Origin: Diplosphaera chodatii
Lineage: Eukaryota > Chlorophyta > Trebouxiophyceae > Prasiolales > Stichococcaceae
Length of the DNA: 64,000 nt
Direction: 5' to 3'
Assembly (NCBI GenBank): GCA_032358165.1
Contig: JAALGY010000062.1
Span: 1,674,001-1,738,000, forward strand
The translations under genes were made by a program, and so were the position numbers. This document shows, one piece after another, positions 25,129 through 38,938 of the stretch (position 1 is its first letter; the number at the start of each line of letters is the position of its first letter). Under the pieces are notes generated by a model. That model did no database searches. It was not told where the DNA came from and worked only from the letters and a program-made list of their open reading frames with translations.

Positions 25129-26298
25129 ATGGGCGGCAGCCTGCGGCGCTCCAAGAAGTTCAGGCCCAAGCTGACGGTGAAGAAGAGGCGGCAACCGCTG
25201 CGGAAGAGCAAAGTAGCGCATGACATTGCGCAGGGGCGCGACTCAGACATCACAGCCAAGCTCGGCGTGCGGTGAGTTTGCGTAACCTCCGTACCGGCCA
25301 AGTGCCCCCACATGTCATGCATACGTATGCCGTGTCTACTACTGCCTACAAGTGTGCATACTTCAGTATCTACGCGGTCAGCATATCACAGCGCAAGCAC
25401 TGCATTGCAGCGGCGGTGCTCGGCGGTGCAGGCCATGCAGCGAGCCTGATGTGTGGTTGGCACTGATGCACACTGCAGGCCGCAGTGGCAGAAGGAGAAG
25501 GGCTACAGTGACAACTACCGGGAGGCGGGCCTGCTGAGCGACATCAACGCCGGCTTCGGCCGCAACCGCAAAGCAGACGCTGTGCAGGTGGTGTGGTGTT
25601 CAGGGGTGTGGCATTGTTGCTGTAACCATGTCCAGGGGCTGGAGCGTCCACAGCTGTTGCGTGCATGGACCCTGTCTGCTGCATGATGCTGGTACCTCCT
25701 GGGTGCAGGAGGCAGCCGCAGCCAGGGACCCAGATGGCGAGGAGGCACTAGATGAGGGTACGGTTTATGAGCCTGCTGCCACCTTGCCAAAACCGCCCAG
25801 ATCAGCATTGCGCGCAGTCGCACCGGTACCAGCAGGAATGCTCCAACCCACGGCGGCGCCATCACCGTGCAGACTTTGCCGCGGCGATGGGCAAGCAGCG
25901 GGCGTCTGGGCCGGCGCCGCCGCCGCGGCTCACCGCCCACCAGGGCCGCATCATGGACCGCCTGATCGCTGCGCACGGCGAGGATGTTGAGGTGTGGTAC
26001 ACCTCTGCCTCTGCCTGTCTCCGCCACTGCAGTACTTGTCTCGTGCTGTCATGAGCAGGTCCAGGACTCCTCGAACCCTAGCACCAGGCAATCTCCTGCA
26101 AATCCGGGTGCCTGTGCATGGTGCCGATGACCTTTCCCCTTGCTGCAGGCCATGCGGCGGGACACGAAGCTGAACGCCATGCTGCTGCCGGCGTCGAAGC
26201 TGGCGAAAATGCTGCAGTCGCACAGGCTGTACGGCCGGAGTGCAGGGGTCGACTTCAGGGTCCCGCACAAGGGGCACAAGCGGCAAGTGCGAAAGTGA
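25129..26298 (+). CDS. NOP16: Nucleolar protein 16 (60S ribosome biogenesis)
   Basis: Exons 25129-25271, 25479-25587, 25709-25757, 25873-25991, 26149-26298; 189 aa, close to the usual 180-230 aa. It starts MGGSLRRSKKFRPKL, the basic N-terminal signature of Nop16. It continues with WQKEKGYSDNYREAGLL, an acidic Ala-rich linker, then LTAHQGRIMDRLIAAHGEDVEAMRR and DTKLNAM, the conserved C-terminal helix region. It ends in a basic tail (HKGHKRQVRK). Nop16 works in the nucleolus in pre-60S assembly. All splice junctions keep frame. Confidence 0.95.
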
Positions 26299-27331
26299 TT
26301 CTGCAGGATGCGACGGCAGCGCATGCCGGTCCATGGATGGGCAGCAGGCGGCAGTGGGACAGCTTGGGAGAGGCACGAGAGGCAAGCATGCCAGCTGGCC
26401 TTTGCTTTAGGCTGCACGGCATAGCGGATGGTCCGGCAGGCTGCGCAAGAGTTGGCCGAGGGGCCTGACGAAGTCACATCGGCTGCCGCTTGCAGAACAG
26501 TGGCAGTCGGTGGGGTGTCCCAGTACGTGGGGCTTGCAGCTTGCTGGTCTGGTGTTGTCGGCACATGGTCACCAAGGCGCTGTGTGGTGTCCCGAACAGT
26601 GCCTCGAGTTCGCAGTGTTGGACCACCCCAACTCGAGACCACAAGCCATAAACCCTTGTACCGGAGTCGAAGCTACATCCAAGTCGACGTGCAGTTTCTG
26701 CGTAATCCGACGGTGTCAACCCCACCGCGCGGAATTAGAAGCACCCAGCCGATCGCCTGCTGGATGCACGCAGCGCATGCAGCGCGGCCGCGATCGCAAC
26801 TGGCCTTGACACCATTACACATTACGTTGGACTGGCCTGACAAGTCATCAGGTGCACCCCAACTTTGGCGCTCCTGCTGCCCACAGCGCCCGTGGTGGGT
26901 GTCCCAACTTGCTTTGCCGTCAGTATCATCAGCGCTGAGGGTGATTCGTTGGCAGGTGACTTGTGCATCGTGCAAGCTCTCACATGTTGGGCCGACGTCG
27001 ACATGTGGCGGCAGCCACCACGTACCGTCTAGTTCTTGTCCAGAGGGTCCACAGCAGCTGTCGATCCAGTCGCAGTATCAGCAGGCTGCCTGCGCAGCAT
27101 CTGCCGCCGCGGTGCCGCTGGCCTTTGGGTCATTACTAATGTGTGATGATTGGTATGCATGGGTCGAGTGACCAGGTGCAAACGTTGTGCAAACCTGCAG
27201 GGCACATCGGACGGAGCAGCAGACTGCAGGGACAGTAGCCCGCCGGGCCCGCAACCTTTGAGAGAGGGAGGCTTTTCCGCAGTCGTTCGCGCCGGCGCCT
27301 TTTGAGCAGCCCCGCCCGGTGGACAGGCGCC
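26299..27331. other. Intergenic with an unsupported 247-codon open frame
   Basis: About 1 kb between NOP16 and the PDR gene. A plus-strand frame at 26428-27171 (247 codons) is open, but its product shows no domain, no strongly biased composition and no splice logic; it is probably chance in GC-rich DNA. The PDR promoter is presumably in the last few hundred bases. Confidence 0.5.
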
Positions 27332-30300
27332 ATGAGCGTTCCGGGCCCTGGGACCGACTACTCCGGCGGCTTCATCCGCACGTCGGGCAGCGCGCACAGA
27401 GGAGCCGACGACGACTACGATGACCTGCTCAAGGTCCGGCACCTGCCGTGCTATGCGCTCCATGACGCTCATGCATGCAGTGCCTTTGCCAATCCACGAG
27501 GCATCAGGGCGCCTGATGCCTTAACCCCAGTTGAAACCAACTGTGCCAGAGGCTGATCTGCGGCACATTCTTGGGTGGCAGGCAGCGGTGGAGGAGGCGA
27601 ACAGGTCGAAGAAGCCGCGGCGCATGGCGGTCATCCGGGGCGCGGCGGCGGACGACTCCGATGAGGAGGGGGGCGCCCACGGCAACGTCAGCCAGCCCCG
27701 CGTGGTGAGTCCGTTGCCTGTGTCCCCCTCCCATTGGCGTGCAGCCGGACTCGTCCAAACCCGTCGCCGGCGCGCGCCCGGCGCCTCGGGGATGCTCCCA
27801 TCCACCGGTTTCTCCCCACATGCCATGATGCACGAAGGTGTCTCAACAGGTGGACGTCAAGCGCATGGGCCCCAAGACGCGGCGGGAGCTGGTGGAGACG
27901 GCGCTGGGCGACGCGGAGGACAACGAGTCGTTCCTGCGCCGCGTGCGGGAGCGCATGGACAGGTGCCGCCACGCGCACGCACTGCACCTCTGGGTCGTGG
28001 TGGCGCCATTGCAAGCACCCTGCAGAGTGACTGGCTGACATGTGTCCATGCTCACGGAATGCATGCTCATGGCATGAGGTGACTCTCGCTGCAGGGTCGG
28101 CATTGAGATGACCCGGGTGGAGGTCAAGTTCAAACCTGACCATCGACACAAAGGTGTGCGCCTGCCTCATCTCGTCCACCCGTACACCAGCTGCACTCGT
28201 ATGATAGGCTCATGCAGGCAGGTGTGCGTCCAGCACAGTGCCAACAAGAGTCTCCCCGCGGTGCAGGTGTATGTCGGCAACCGCGCGCTGCCATCCGTCA
28301 TCAACGCGTACCGCAATGCCCTGGAGGTGGGTGCAGGGCCGCAAGCCCGGTGCGGCGCACAGAGTCTGCTGCAACACCAACTGGAGCAGTTCGCACAACA
28401 CTCAGGGTTGCAGGCCGGCACGTCTGAGTCCTGCATGCTCATTGTTGCCACAGAACATCATCGCGAGGTTCGGCATCAAGCTGGCGCGGAAGCGGGAGTT
28501 CCAGATCCTACGGGGTGTCAGCGGCATCGTCAAGCCTGTGCGCTCAGCACACACCGAGCACTTGCACGAATATGCATGGTCATAATTGGCATACACAAGC
28601 CTGCCCGATGGACAACTTCACTTGCTAACCAGGAATGCAGCAGATGTCCACATGTGCACCCGCTCCTGCCTCATCATCTGCAGGGCCGCATGACGCTGCT
28701 GCTGGGGCCGCCGGGGGCCGGCAAGACCACGCTGCTCAAGGCGCTGGCCGGCAAGCTGTCGCACTCCAACCTGCATGTAGGTTGCCGCATCCCTCAGCTG
28801 CACAGGATGGGTGCATGGACCATGAATCCAGTTGAACAAGTTTTCCAGCTCCTGCGGAGTGTATCATGGTGCAGTCGGGCTCGCGGTGTGCATGAACATT
28901 TGCAGTGTATGCGACAGCAGTGCTTGGTGCAGGTCACTGGGGAGGTGACGTACAATGGCCACACGCTGGACGAGTTTTTCCCGCAGCGCACGGCGTCCTA
29001 TGTTGAGCAGACAGACCAGCACATTGCTGAGCTGACGGTGAGGCTTGCACCCGCTGGTTGTGAGATGGTCGACCTGCCACACGGTCTTGCCGTCCTTCAG
29101 GTGCACGATCACATCAATCACATCTGCATATGGTTCAGTGCCACAATGTGTTTTGCAGGTGCACGAGACCTTCGACTTTGCAGCAAAGTGCCAGGGCGTG
29201 GGGCATAAGCTTGGTGCGGGACCGCTGCTGTGCTGGCAACCATGCATTGTCCATCATATCGCTCACAGCTTGACACCATAGCTGTCGACGTGTAACGATG
29301 CACCTGCACCTAGCAACACCATGGTTCGTGGTTGTGACGCCTCGGCAAGCCTGACGCTTGGCGGCATTCGTGCAGACAACCTGGAGACGCTGCTGGCCAA
29401 GGAGCAGGAGATGGGCATCCACCCGGACCCAGTCATCGATGCCTACATGAAGGCGTCCGCTGCCGGCAAGGCCAAGCATTCCATTGTGGTGCGCAGCTGA
29501 CTTGACCGTCTCATCATGCAGCGCTGCGGCATGGGACGCGCTGCTGAAGCGCCCGGTTGCCAAGCACAGCCTTTGCTGCGCACGCTTGATGTGGTCCCCA
29601 TCCTGATGTCGACCGTGCTGCTGCAGGCGGACTACATGATCAAGATTCTGGGTCTGGACATCTGCGCAGACACACCAATTGGTATGCGTCACTGACGAAG
29701 ACTGCACCGTCAGAAGTTAGCCAGACCAGCTGCGCTCCTGGTGTATGTTGATGAAGCCGTCTGTTGTCAAAAGTTGGCTGTTGGCTCGCAGGCAATGCCA
29801 TGATCCGTGGCATCAGCGGCGGCCAGCGGAAGCGCGTCACCACAGGCATACATGCTGCTGCTGAGTGTTGCTGCCACCTGCTGCATCGTGCATCTTTTTA
29901 CATCGCATACTCAGTCTCCGAACGTTTTCCTTGGCATGCTGTAGGCGAGATGATCGTTGGCGCCAAGAAGACTCTTTTCCTGGTGAGGCTGCTGCCGCTC
30001 AGCATACATGTCAAGTGCACTTTGTTTACAGTTGCTGTTCGACTCACAACTGGGCATCAAGGCTCCCTCATGAACGCAAGTCTCTCACCGCAGGACGAGA
30101 TCTCCACGGGACTGGATAGCTCCACCACCTTCCAGATTGTCAAGGCGACCCGCAACTTCGTACATCATCGCGAGGTGCTCGGGCGGCCTCATTCTGATGC
30201 CAGTCACACGCGTGAAGGTTGCATGCAGTGGAGTCGATATGTGCAACCAGCGGTTGACGTGCGTTTCGCTGCACGCAGGGTACCGTGCTCATGGCGCTAC

Positions 30301-33300
30301 TGCAGCCAGCGCCGGAGGTGTTCGACCTGTTTGATGACGTGCTGCTGCTGGCAGAGGGCCATGTCGTCTACCATGGTCCCAGAGAGGAGGTGCGCACTTC
30401 TTCTTTGCAGGCTGGCAGTCATGATGCGCAGAGGATGATTCTGTGGCACAACCTCCTGCTTCATCGACCTGCTCCATGATTGTGACTGCTTTCGCCTCAT
30501 CGATGCCTCTGGTCACCCCGCTTGTGCCCACCCGGCTGCTTTGGACTGTCTATGCAGGTGCTGCCGTTCTTCGAGGGCCTGGGCTTCGAGCTGCCGGAGC
30601 GCAAGGGCATCGCCGACTTCCTGCAGGAGGTCACCTCGCTCAAGGACCAGGAGCAGTACTGGCGGTGCGTGCCTGCCTGCACACATATCAGACGGAATTT
30701 GATCTTTCAGCGTACCGTGGATTTTGGGGCGGCTGAGTATTAGACAGTGGCACTTTGCAAGGGTGTGGTGGTGTATTTGCGGGAGTGCAGCAGGTGTGGT
30801 ACCTTGGAAGGCCAACACATCCGTCTGTGGGTGCAGGGCGGGGGACAAGCCCTGGAAGTTTATCAGCGTGGCGCAGTTTGCTGCGGCATTTGAGGAGACG
30901 GAGATCGGGCGCCGCAATCGGGGCGAGGTGGACATGCCCTACGACAAGAACGCCTCCATGAAGGGCTCCCTGGTGGGTCACTGGGCGCTCCTTCGTTGCA
31001 CCTTACTGTCAGATCGTGCTGACTTTGCATCGACTGGGCTGAGTGCTTCAACGTCTCCACGCCTCACACTTGAACTGCACACCCTTTGCAGATGAAGACG
31101 AAGTATGGCACCACGAGGTGGGACCTGCTGAAGGCGTCCACGCAGCGCGAGTTCACGCTGGTGCTGCGCCAGAAGTTCCTGTACCTGTTCCGGACCAGCC
31201 AGGTGCGCCACTTGGCGGTCCCTGCACTAAGCCTGGTAGTGAGGCACCAAATGCACGATGCACCTGGGCGCTGCATTCAGGTATTGGCGCTACACAGGCA
31301 GTTCGTGAACACCTTGCTTCACAACTGTCTGGCTGATGCGCTACAGGTCACATGGACAGCAATCATCGTGGCCTTCCTGTTCTTCCGGCCATACAGGTCC
31401 CAGAACACATTGGCGGATGGCAACATCTACCTGGTGCGCAGCTGCCCTGCCATTGCCTTGCATCAGCACCTTCTGTTGTGGTGTGCGCATGCGCCTGTGA
31501 GCAGAGGACTGACAGCTGTGTCTCCTCGTTGCAGGGCCTGCTGTTCTTCTCGGTATGTGGAGCGTGCCAGAGCGTGTCATAACCAGGCACTCTACAAGCA
31601 TTAAACAGTGGAAATGGATGCAATGGTGTGGCCATCTGCTGACAGATGGGTGTTTCACTTGGTGCAGCTGGTGCACATGATGTTCAACGGCTTCTCCGAG
31701 ACGTCCATCACCATTGAGCGGCTGCCTGTGTACTACAAGCAGGTGGGTAACACACCCTGTTCCCGAGTCTGACTGCCGTTGCTGTCACCACAACTGCACA
31801 GCTGCACGGGCTGCCGCTGTTGCACATCATGCTGCTGACACTTTACTTCCGATTGCACAGAGGGACAACCTGTTCTTCCCGCCCTGGGTCTTCGGCCTGC
31901 CTGGTGCCATCCTGCGGCTGCCCTACTCGCTCGTGGAGGGCACCATATACGTGCGTACCCCTGGTTTCACTCCAGCCTGTGCCCTGGCATTCCTGAAGCA
32001 CAACCACTCAGACGAAGCTCGGGCAGAGATGTCTTTCTTGAGGTGTTTCACATTGCATTGGTGTCACTTGGCGGTGCAGCAGCTGAACTGGAACACATTC
32101 CTGCTCAGGCAGGTAGTGAGCCCTGCATTTGACCCTGGCATTTGTTGTGTTTAGCACACCGAACTTCGGACCTGACATGCTGTGCAGACTGGCATTGTGT
32201 ACTACCTGGTGGACCTGGCCCCCGAGGCCAGCCGCTTCTTCACCTTCCTCTTCATCATGTTCCTGGTGAGTGCACTGCTGTGGCGCTGTGTGTGCCGCAT
32301 GACTCGGGGCTGTGAATGCTCCCTTACCAAGAGTTATCAAGGGTTGTCTCGTTTCAGACGTCTGATTTGGCGTCGCGTCTGGTGCTGCAGATTCATCAGC
32401 TGGCGGTGTCGCTGTTCCGCATGATCGGCGCGCTCTCGCGCACCCAGACGATTGGCTCCACCATTGGGTGCGGCTCATCAAGCATTCCTGCTGCATGAGC
32501 GGGCGCAATATCTTAGCTGATCTCTGTGCTGTTGACAGACATATGTGACCAAGAGTTGCATGTCCAGTCTGCACCGGCATCTTGGAACAACTCTGCTGCA
32601 GCCTGACGCGCTGGCTGCGCCGTGCAGCTCCTTCGTCATTCTGCTGACCTTCCTGTCCGGCGGCTTCGTGCTGAGCAAGGGGTCGACGCACCCCTGGACC
32701 ATCTGGCTGTACTGGGCCACGCCGCTCTCGTATGCGTAGAATGCTCTCTCCATCAACGAGTTTGCGGTGTGTCACTCAGACAGTCTTAGTGTTACACGTC
32801 CCTATCGTGTGCGCAGCGCAGTCTGATATACTTGTCCTGCGAAACTCTGCCGGTTCATACATTGAGCACCCCCCAAACATGTGCAGGCACCCCGCTGGCA
32901 GAAGCCGTACCAGTATGACCCCACCATCACACTGGGCAACTACATCCTGACCAACCGCAGCCTGTATACGTACGCAGCCCCGGGCTGAAGCAACACGAAT
33001 CATGTCAATGTGACACATGCACATTGTGCTATTGTCTACCTTCGATGCAGCTCAAGAGCAAAAGCGTCGTCATCAGTGACTCCGCTAATGTGCAGGGAGA
33101 CATGGCGGCTGTGGGTGTACTGCGCCGTCCTCATTGGCTACATCATCATCTTCAACATCGGCTTCAACCTGCTGCTTGCCTTCCTTGGACGTGCGCCCCT
33201 GTCATCCGTTCCTCCTCCCCTCATAAGGGCTGCACATGCACTTCTTTCAAGAGTGGCAACTGGCAGGACTGCGCATTAGCATGCAATGTCGGCAGGGCAA

Positions 33301-36300
33301 TTGTTTGACTCCTGCTCATCACGATGTATGGGTGTTGCGGCGGGACGTGTGCAGAGAAGGGCAGCAACGCAAGGCCGACACACAACAGGCATGCCCGCGT
33401 GACCAACCCCGCCTCAGCATCATGTGGCGCACATGCTTGCAGCCATCTCGGGCGGGCAGGCGGTGCTGACGGAGGACGCCCTGGCAGAGAAGGAGGCGGC
33501 GGCAAAGGGGGGGGATGATGCCGCCGCATTTGTCGACGGCGGGGACAAGCGCGACAGCGCCGGCGCCCGCCGCAGCCGCCGCGCCATCGAACCCGTGTCC
33601 AAAGACCAGGTGGGGCCACCGCTGCATGTAAGGTGCTGAGTCACAGCACTGCTATGACGACAAAGTGTCAGGCTGTATCACATTTGTTGTTGAGCACGAG
33701 TTACGTCATTGCACAAACCTTGAGCAGGACGTGTTGTGCTATGTCAGCACTGCTTTGCGTCTGCGCCTGCAACGCAGGTGGCAATCGACATTGACAGCGG
33801 CAGCAGCGGCCGCAGCTCTGGCGACACGCCACCGGCTGTGAAGCAGAGGAATGGCAGTGCGAACGGCAACACTGCAGGCAAGGCCCTGTCTTGCAACGAA
33901 CTCTTTTGGGAAGCGAGCGCCGGGCTGCCCATGTGGTTTCGCTCTGGTATACATGCTGCACGGCTGTACATCGATGCTCATCTGCACCCAGTCTATGACT
34001 CTGCCGCTTCTCATGTGCTGCTGTGCGCTCCAGGTCCCGAGGCGCCGCAGGACGACCTCAAGGCTGCCAGTGGCAAGTCGGGGCAGCAGGCCGACCGCGG
34101 CATGGTGCTCCCCTTCGAGCCCCTGGCCATGAGCTTCAGCCACATCTGGTGCGCCGGCGGCTGCTCCGCCGCATGCTTGCCTGTGATGCTTTAGAGGCTG
34201 CATATCCTGTCCTGGGAGCGAAGTTTCTAGTCTTGTTTATTTCAAGATGTAAAATATATAATCTATCATGTAAAGTTACCATGTGCCGTTGCACCAGGTA
34301 CTCGGTGCCTATGCCTGCCGGCATGGAGGCGGGCCCCGACGCCACAAAGGACGGCGGCAAGCCGCGCCTGCACCTGCTCAAGGTGCACCGTCCCATGCTT
34401 CCTCCCTGCTGAGAAGACTGACGGCTTCCGAGTGGCTGTCGGTTCTCGTGACATGTGGGCATCAATCCATCACTCGCCCATGATATGCATGTATATTGAG
34501 TGCCGCCTGTGGCCTGCCATTGTCTCGTGCAAAAGATCGTGCTGATTGGCAAAATTGTCTGGCTGTGGCAGGATGTCTCGGGCGCTTTCCGGCCGGGCGT
34601 GCTGACGGCTCTGGTGGGCGAGTCTGGCGCCGGAAAGACGACCCTCATGGTGCACGATACCAGCTTCCTTCCTTTCATTCCCGTCTGTACGTTTTGACAC
34701 ATTCTCTGCAACAGCGCGTCGCCCAGTGCTGTCGCAGGGCCCTCGTTGCTGAGCCGTCTGTTGTGCTTTCTTCTGCAGGATGTGCTGGCGGGGCGCAAGA
34801 CGGGCGGCAAGATCGAGGGGGACATCCTGATCAGCGGCCACCGCAAGGAGCAGGAGTCATTCCGCCGCATCAGCGGGTGCGCCGCCCAGCCCCCCTGTGC
34901 AGCAGCACCTGCTCGAATGCTCACCAGTACTGTTTGAAAAGCTCCTACATGGCTGGCAGCCTGCTCCAGCCGTTTGCCCAGCTGCCAACACGTTGCTGCT
35001 GGAGCAGAGAGTTCATACTGGTGCATGACAACAAGTAGCATCCGTGAGCAATGACTCGCACAGAACACTGACCCGGGTGGTGATGTGCCCCGGCAGGTAT
35101 GTGGAGCAGGACGACATCCACTCGCCGCAGACGACGGTGCGGGAGGCGCTGTCCTTCTCGGGCCACCTGCGCCTGGCCAAGGACCAGTCCAAGCAGGACG
35201 TGGAGGCGTTCGTGGACCAGGTGCGGCGCCCGCCCGGCACAGCCCCCGGGCCTCTCGTGCAGCAACAGCATTATATGTAATGCCACATGGGGCGGCACGA
35301 GTGCAGGTTCACCTTGTGCATGAGGCCGCCGCAGCTGCGCCTTTGATGCGGCGCCTAATCATGCAGCCAGCATACAGCCAGCACTGCCGCCGGAGGACTG
35401 GTGGCGTTAGGACAGCTGACAACCCTGCACGCCTCGTGCCTGAACAGCTGTAACGACACAACCGGCTGCAGGTGATGGACCTGGTGGAGCTGACGCCGCT
35501 GCGCAACACGCTGGTGGGGCTGCCCGGCGCCAGCGGCCTGTCCGTGGAGCAGCGCAAGCGCCTCACCATCGCCGTGGAGCTGGTGCGCCTGCCATCGAGC
35601 TTGACGTAACTACAGCTGTACAGATGCTGACAGTGCAAGATGGTCGCGTGCTGCGCGCTGCACACCATGCCCACAAATGCGTGTCCCTGCTGCAGGTGTC
35701 CAACCCTTCCATCATCTTCATGGACGAGCCCACATCAGGTGGGCATCGTGGTCACGGTTGCCTGTGCAACGGCTCAATCACACCGCCTTGCTGGCTGGCA
35801 TGGCGCTGTCCGCAGGTCGCTGCGCGCTGCCAAGCACCCTTGCTGCTCCTGTGCCAGGTCTGGATGCGCGGGCCGCTGCCATCGTCATGCGGACGGTGCG
35901 CAACACCGTCAACACGGGCCGCACGGTGGTGTGCACCATCCACCAGCCGTCCATCGACATCTTCGAGGTGCGCCCCCGTGGTCTGCCTGCCCCTGCGTCA
36001 AGTCAAGCCAGCGGTCCAAGGGTTGCCTGGTGTGGGCATTTGTACTGTGCTCCCCACCCACCTCCCCTGTGTGTGGTGCAGAGCTTCGACGAGCTGCTGC
36101 TGCTGAAGCGCGGCGGGCGCGTGATCTTCTTCGGCTCGCTGGGCGACAGGTCGCAGGACCTGGTCGACTACCTGCAGGTGCTTGTCGACATCTGGGTTGC
36201 GCGAATGCGTCACATGCGTTCAAGCAGCAGTGTGGAGCTAGGCGAGACACCCATTTTCCCACCCCACCATCCTGATGACATTGTCATGCTGTTCTGCAGG

Positions 36301-38938
36301 GCATCGAGGGCGTGCCGAAGATCGAGGAGGGCATCAACCCCGCCACCTACGCCCTCCAGGTGCCCACTCACGATGCAGCAAACGGTCTGGCGCTATGTCA
36401 CCAACAGAAAAGAGAGGTGATGAGAGGTGTGCTAGCTGATTCTCAAATGTGCTGATGGCACTGACACCCCAGTGCAACCTGGCGGCAGGTGACCAACCGG
36501 GCGGCAGAGCGGGACATCGGCAAGGATTTTGCTGATGTGTACGACCAGAGCGAGCTGCACAGGTGTGCTGCACGATGTGTGTGTTTCGTTGACTCATTTA
36601 ATAGTCACCAACGGTCCTATGTGCCGAACTCGCCAAGATCAAGGGCTGCGGACAAACGTCATGTGATTGGTGTTACCACACTGACTGTGCGCTCGACATG
36701 TGCTGTTTATCTGCAATTCAGGAAGGCGCTGCAGATGGTGGAGGAGCTGTCGGTGCCCAAGGAGGGCTCCCAGCCCATCCACTTCGACAGCCTGTACGCG
36801 AAGGGGCTGCCCGCGCAGTTCAAGGTCCTGCTGTGGCGCAACAACCACGTGTACTGGAGGTAATTAGAAATCCTCCTCGTACTTGCCTACCCCTCAAAAC
36901 CAAGTTGTCGTCTCAGAGATACCGCACCTGCAGGCTGCATACAGGCCATCATAGTGTGTTGTCTTCCACAGTGAGCCTGCTTCCAAGGTCCCAAACATGT
37001 GGCTGTTGTCATGCAGGAGTCCGCAGTACAATAGCGTGCGGCTGGGCTTCACCATGATCATCGCACTGTGCTTTGGTGCCTTTTACTGGGCGGTGAGTGC
37101 CTCTCGACCCTGCTGCCCTTGCTATTGTCGGTCGTGCCTGTTCAAAGCACTGGTGCGGCTGCACAGCAGTATGAGGTACTACCTACAGGGCAGCTTTTTG
37201 TGCTGCCTACCGTTTTGCTGATGCCTGCCATGTTGTCTGACCATGCAGGTGGGTGGCAAGCGCAGCAGCATCAACGACGTATTCAACATTGCCGGCGCGC
37301 TGTACGCCGCGACGCTGTTCCTGGGTGTCAACAACTCTTCCTCTGTGCAGCCGGTGGCGTCCATTGAACGGTGCGCACGGCCTCCACTGCTGCTGCTGTA
37401 AACGCTGGAGGCTGCATTCGACCTGCGCTGCATTGCAGCTGGCTCGAGCGACCACACGTCAAGGGTCGTGGGTGCTTGATCACATGGCTTTCATTATCCG
37501 TCTGAGTGCGTCCTGGGTGCCACAGGACGGTGTTCTACCGCGAGCGGGCCGCAGGGCTGTATTCGGTGATACCCTACGCTGCGGCACAGTTTGTCATCGA
37601 GATGCCCTACATTGCTGTGCAGTGCATCGGCTACAGGTGAGACCACTTGCTGCCTCACCTCATGGCTGCATGGCAGGGTGCTCATGCATAGACGCTGCGG
37701 ATCCGGGTCAGGCATCTTGGTGTCATGCTGGGGCTGTATTGACGCTGTTGCTTGTGATGTGATGCAGTGCCATTACGTACAGCATGATTCAGTTCCAGTA
37801 CAGTCCAGATGGCAAGAAGTTCGCGTGGTGGGTGCTGGTTGTCTTGTTGTCAACTACTGTACTGGCATGTGGTTGTGTGTTGCACTGGTATGTGATTGTG
37901 GCGTGCTGATGGCCCTGAGCATGTGTGTCAGGTATTTGTTGTTCACGTTCTTGACCCAGTGCTACTTCACAATGTATGGTGGGTACTCTGTGCAGCATTT
38001 TCAGTGAATTCCCAGCCTGCAGTCCATCGTTTGACCCATCGTCTAAGCCTGTTACACTGACATGCTGCATGCTGCTCCCATGTCTGATCCTTTATTTGTT
38101 GCCAGCAAACACATAGAACTAAACCCAGTGTTGATCTCGTGCATTGCAGGCATCATGGCAATTGCACTTACACCAGCGCTGCAGATCGCGTCCATCGTCA
38201 GCTCAACGTTCTACAGCCTCTGGAATTTGTTTGCGGTGAGGGCGATGCTGACCACCATATGCACACTGGTGCAGCTGCGCTGCTGTGGACGAGTCCTCTG
38301 TCGACACTACCATGTGATGTCCTAAGATGCATCCCTGCTCGAGCGTTGCTCACGCTGAAGCCATCTTACGCGATGTCATGGCCTCCACATGCTAGGGTTT
38401 CATCATCCCGTGGGGCAGCCAGCCCTGGTACCTGCGCTGGTACTACTACCTTGATCCGGGTGGGTTGCCTATCCCTTACACTAGTGCCATCCTATGGTTT
38501 AGGACAAATCTGGCAGCCTGACAGCTAAAGGTTCTGTGTCCCGGTCTCTTGCTCAAGACAGCCGCGTGCTGCCAATTGCAGTGTCGTGGACCCTGTACGG
38601 GCTGATCACATCGCAGCTGGGCGACGTGCACGACGAGTTCATCACACAGGAGGACGGCACCCAGACTCCCGTGGCCGACTACATCTACCAGTGCGCCTTT
38701 CATGTGTGAAAGGATATCTGGCATCCGGCATGCTGCTAGTGTGCGATCATGGCAAAGCTTCTGTTGCCGAAAACCATCCCTGCAATTAGCGAGCCTTGCA
38801 GCCTTGTGTTCATGCAGGTACTTCCACTTTAAGCACAGCATGCTGGGCTATGTGGTGTTGATCCTGTGCGGCTTCATATTCGCGTTCTGGGCTGCCACCT
38901 GCTTTGCATACGCCAAGCTGAATTTCCAACGCCGCTAA
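27332..38938 (+). pseudogene. PDR-type full-size ABCG transporter with frameshift and in-frame stop
   Basis: About 50 exons follow the plant/fungal pleiotropic-drug-resistance order NBD1-TMD1-NBD2-TMD2. Landmarks: [13 protein letters not shown] at 28273; Walker [10 protein letters not shown] (exon 28684-28776); signature ISGGQRKR (29792-29845); Walker B LDEISTGLDS (29945-30174); TMD1 31092-33190; second Walker [10 protein letters not shown] (34572-34649); signature LSVEQRKR (35472-35582); [11 protein letters not shown] (35696-35967); TMD2 36722-38938, ending NFQRR-TAA. Nearly every junction I checked is phase-consistent. Two lesions break it. In exon 4 (28095-28153) the conserved strings VEVKF and NLTIDTK lie in different frames, a net loss of two bases or gain of one near 28131. 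In exon 32628-32766 a TAG at 32737 replaces the residue (usually Gln) between PLSYA and NALSINEF. Two introns have GC donors (29846, 33878). It could be a recent pseudogene, a read-through gene or an assembly artefact; the coding signal elsewhere is intact. Confidence 0.85.

Noticed and set aside
26428..27171. 247-codon plus-strand frame between NOP16 and the PDR gene
   Set aside because: No motif and no splice logic; long chance frames are common in GC-rich DNA.
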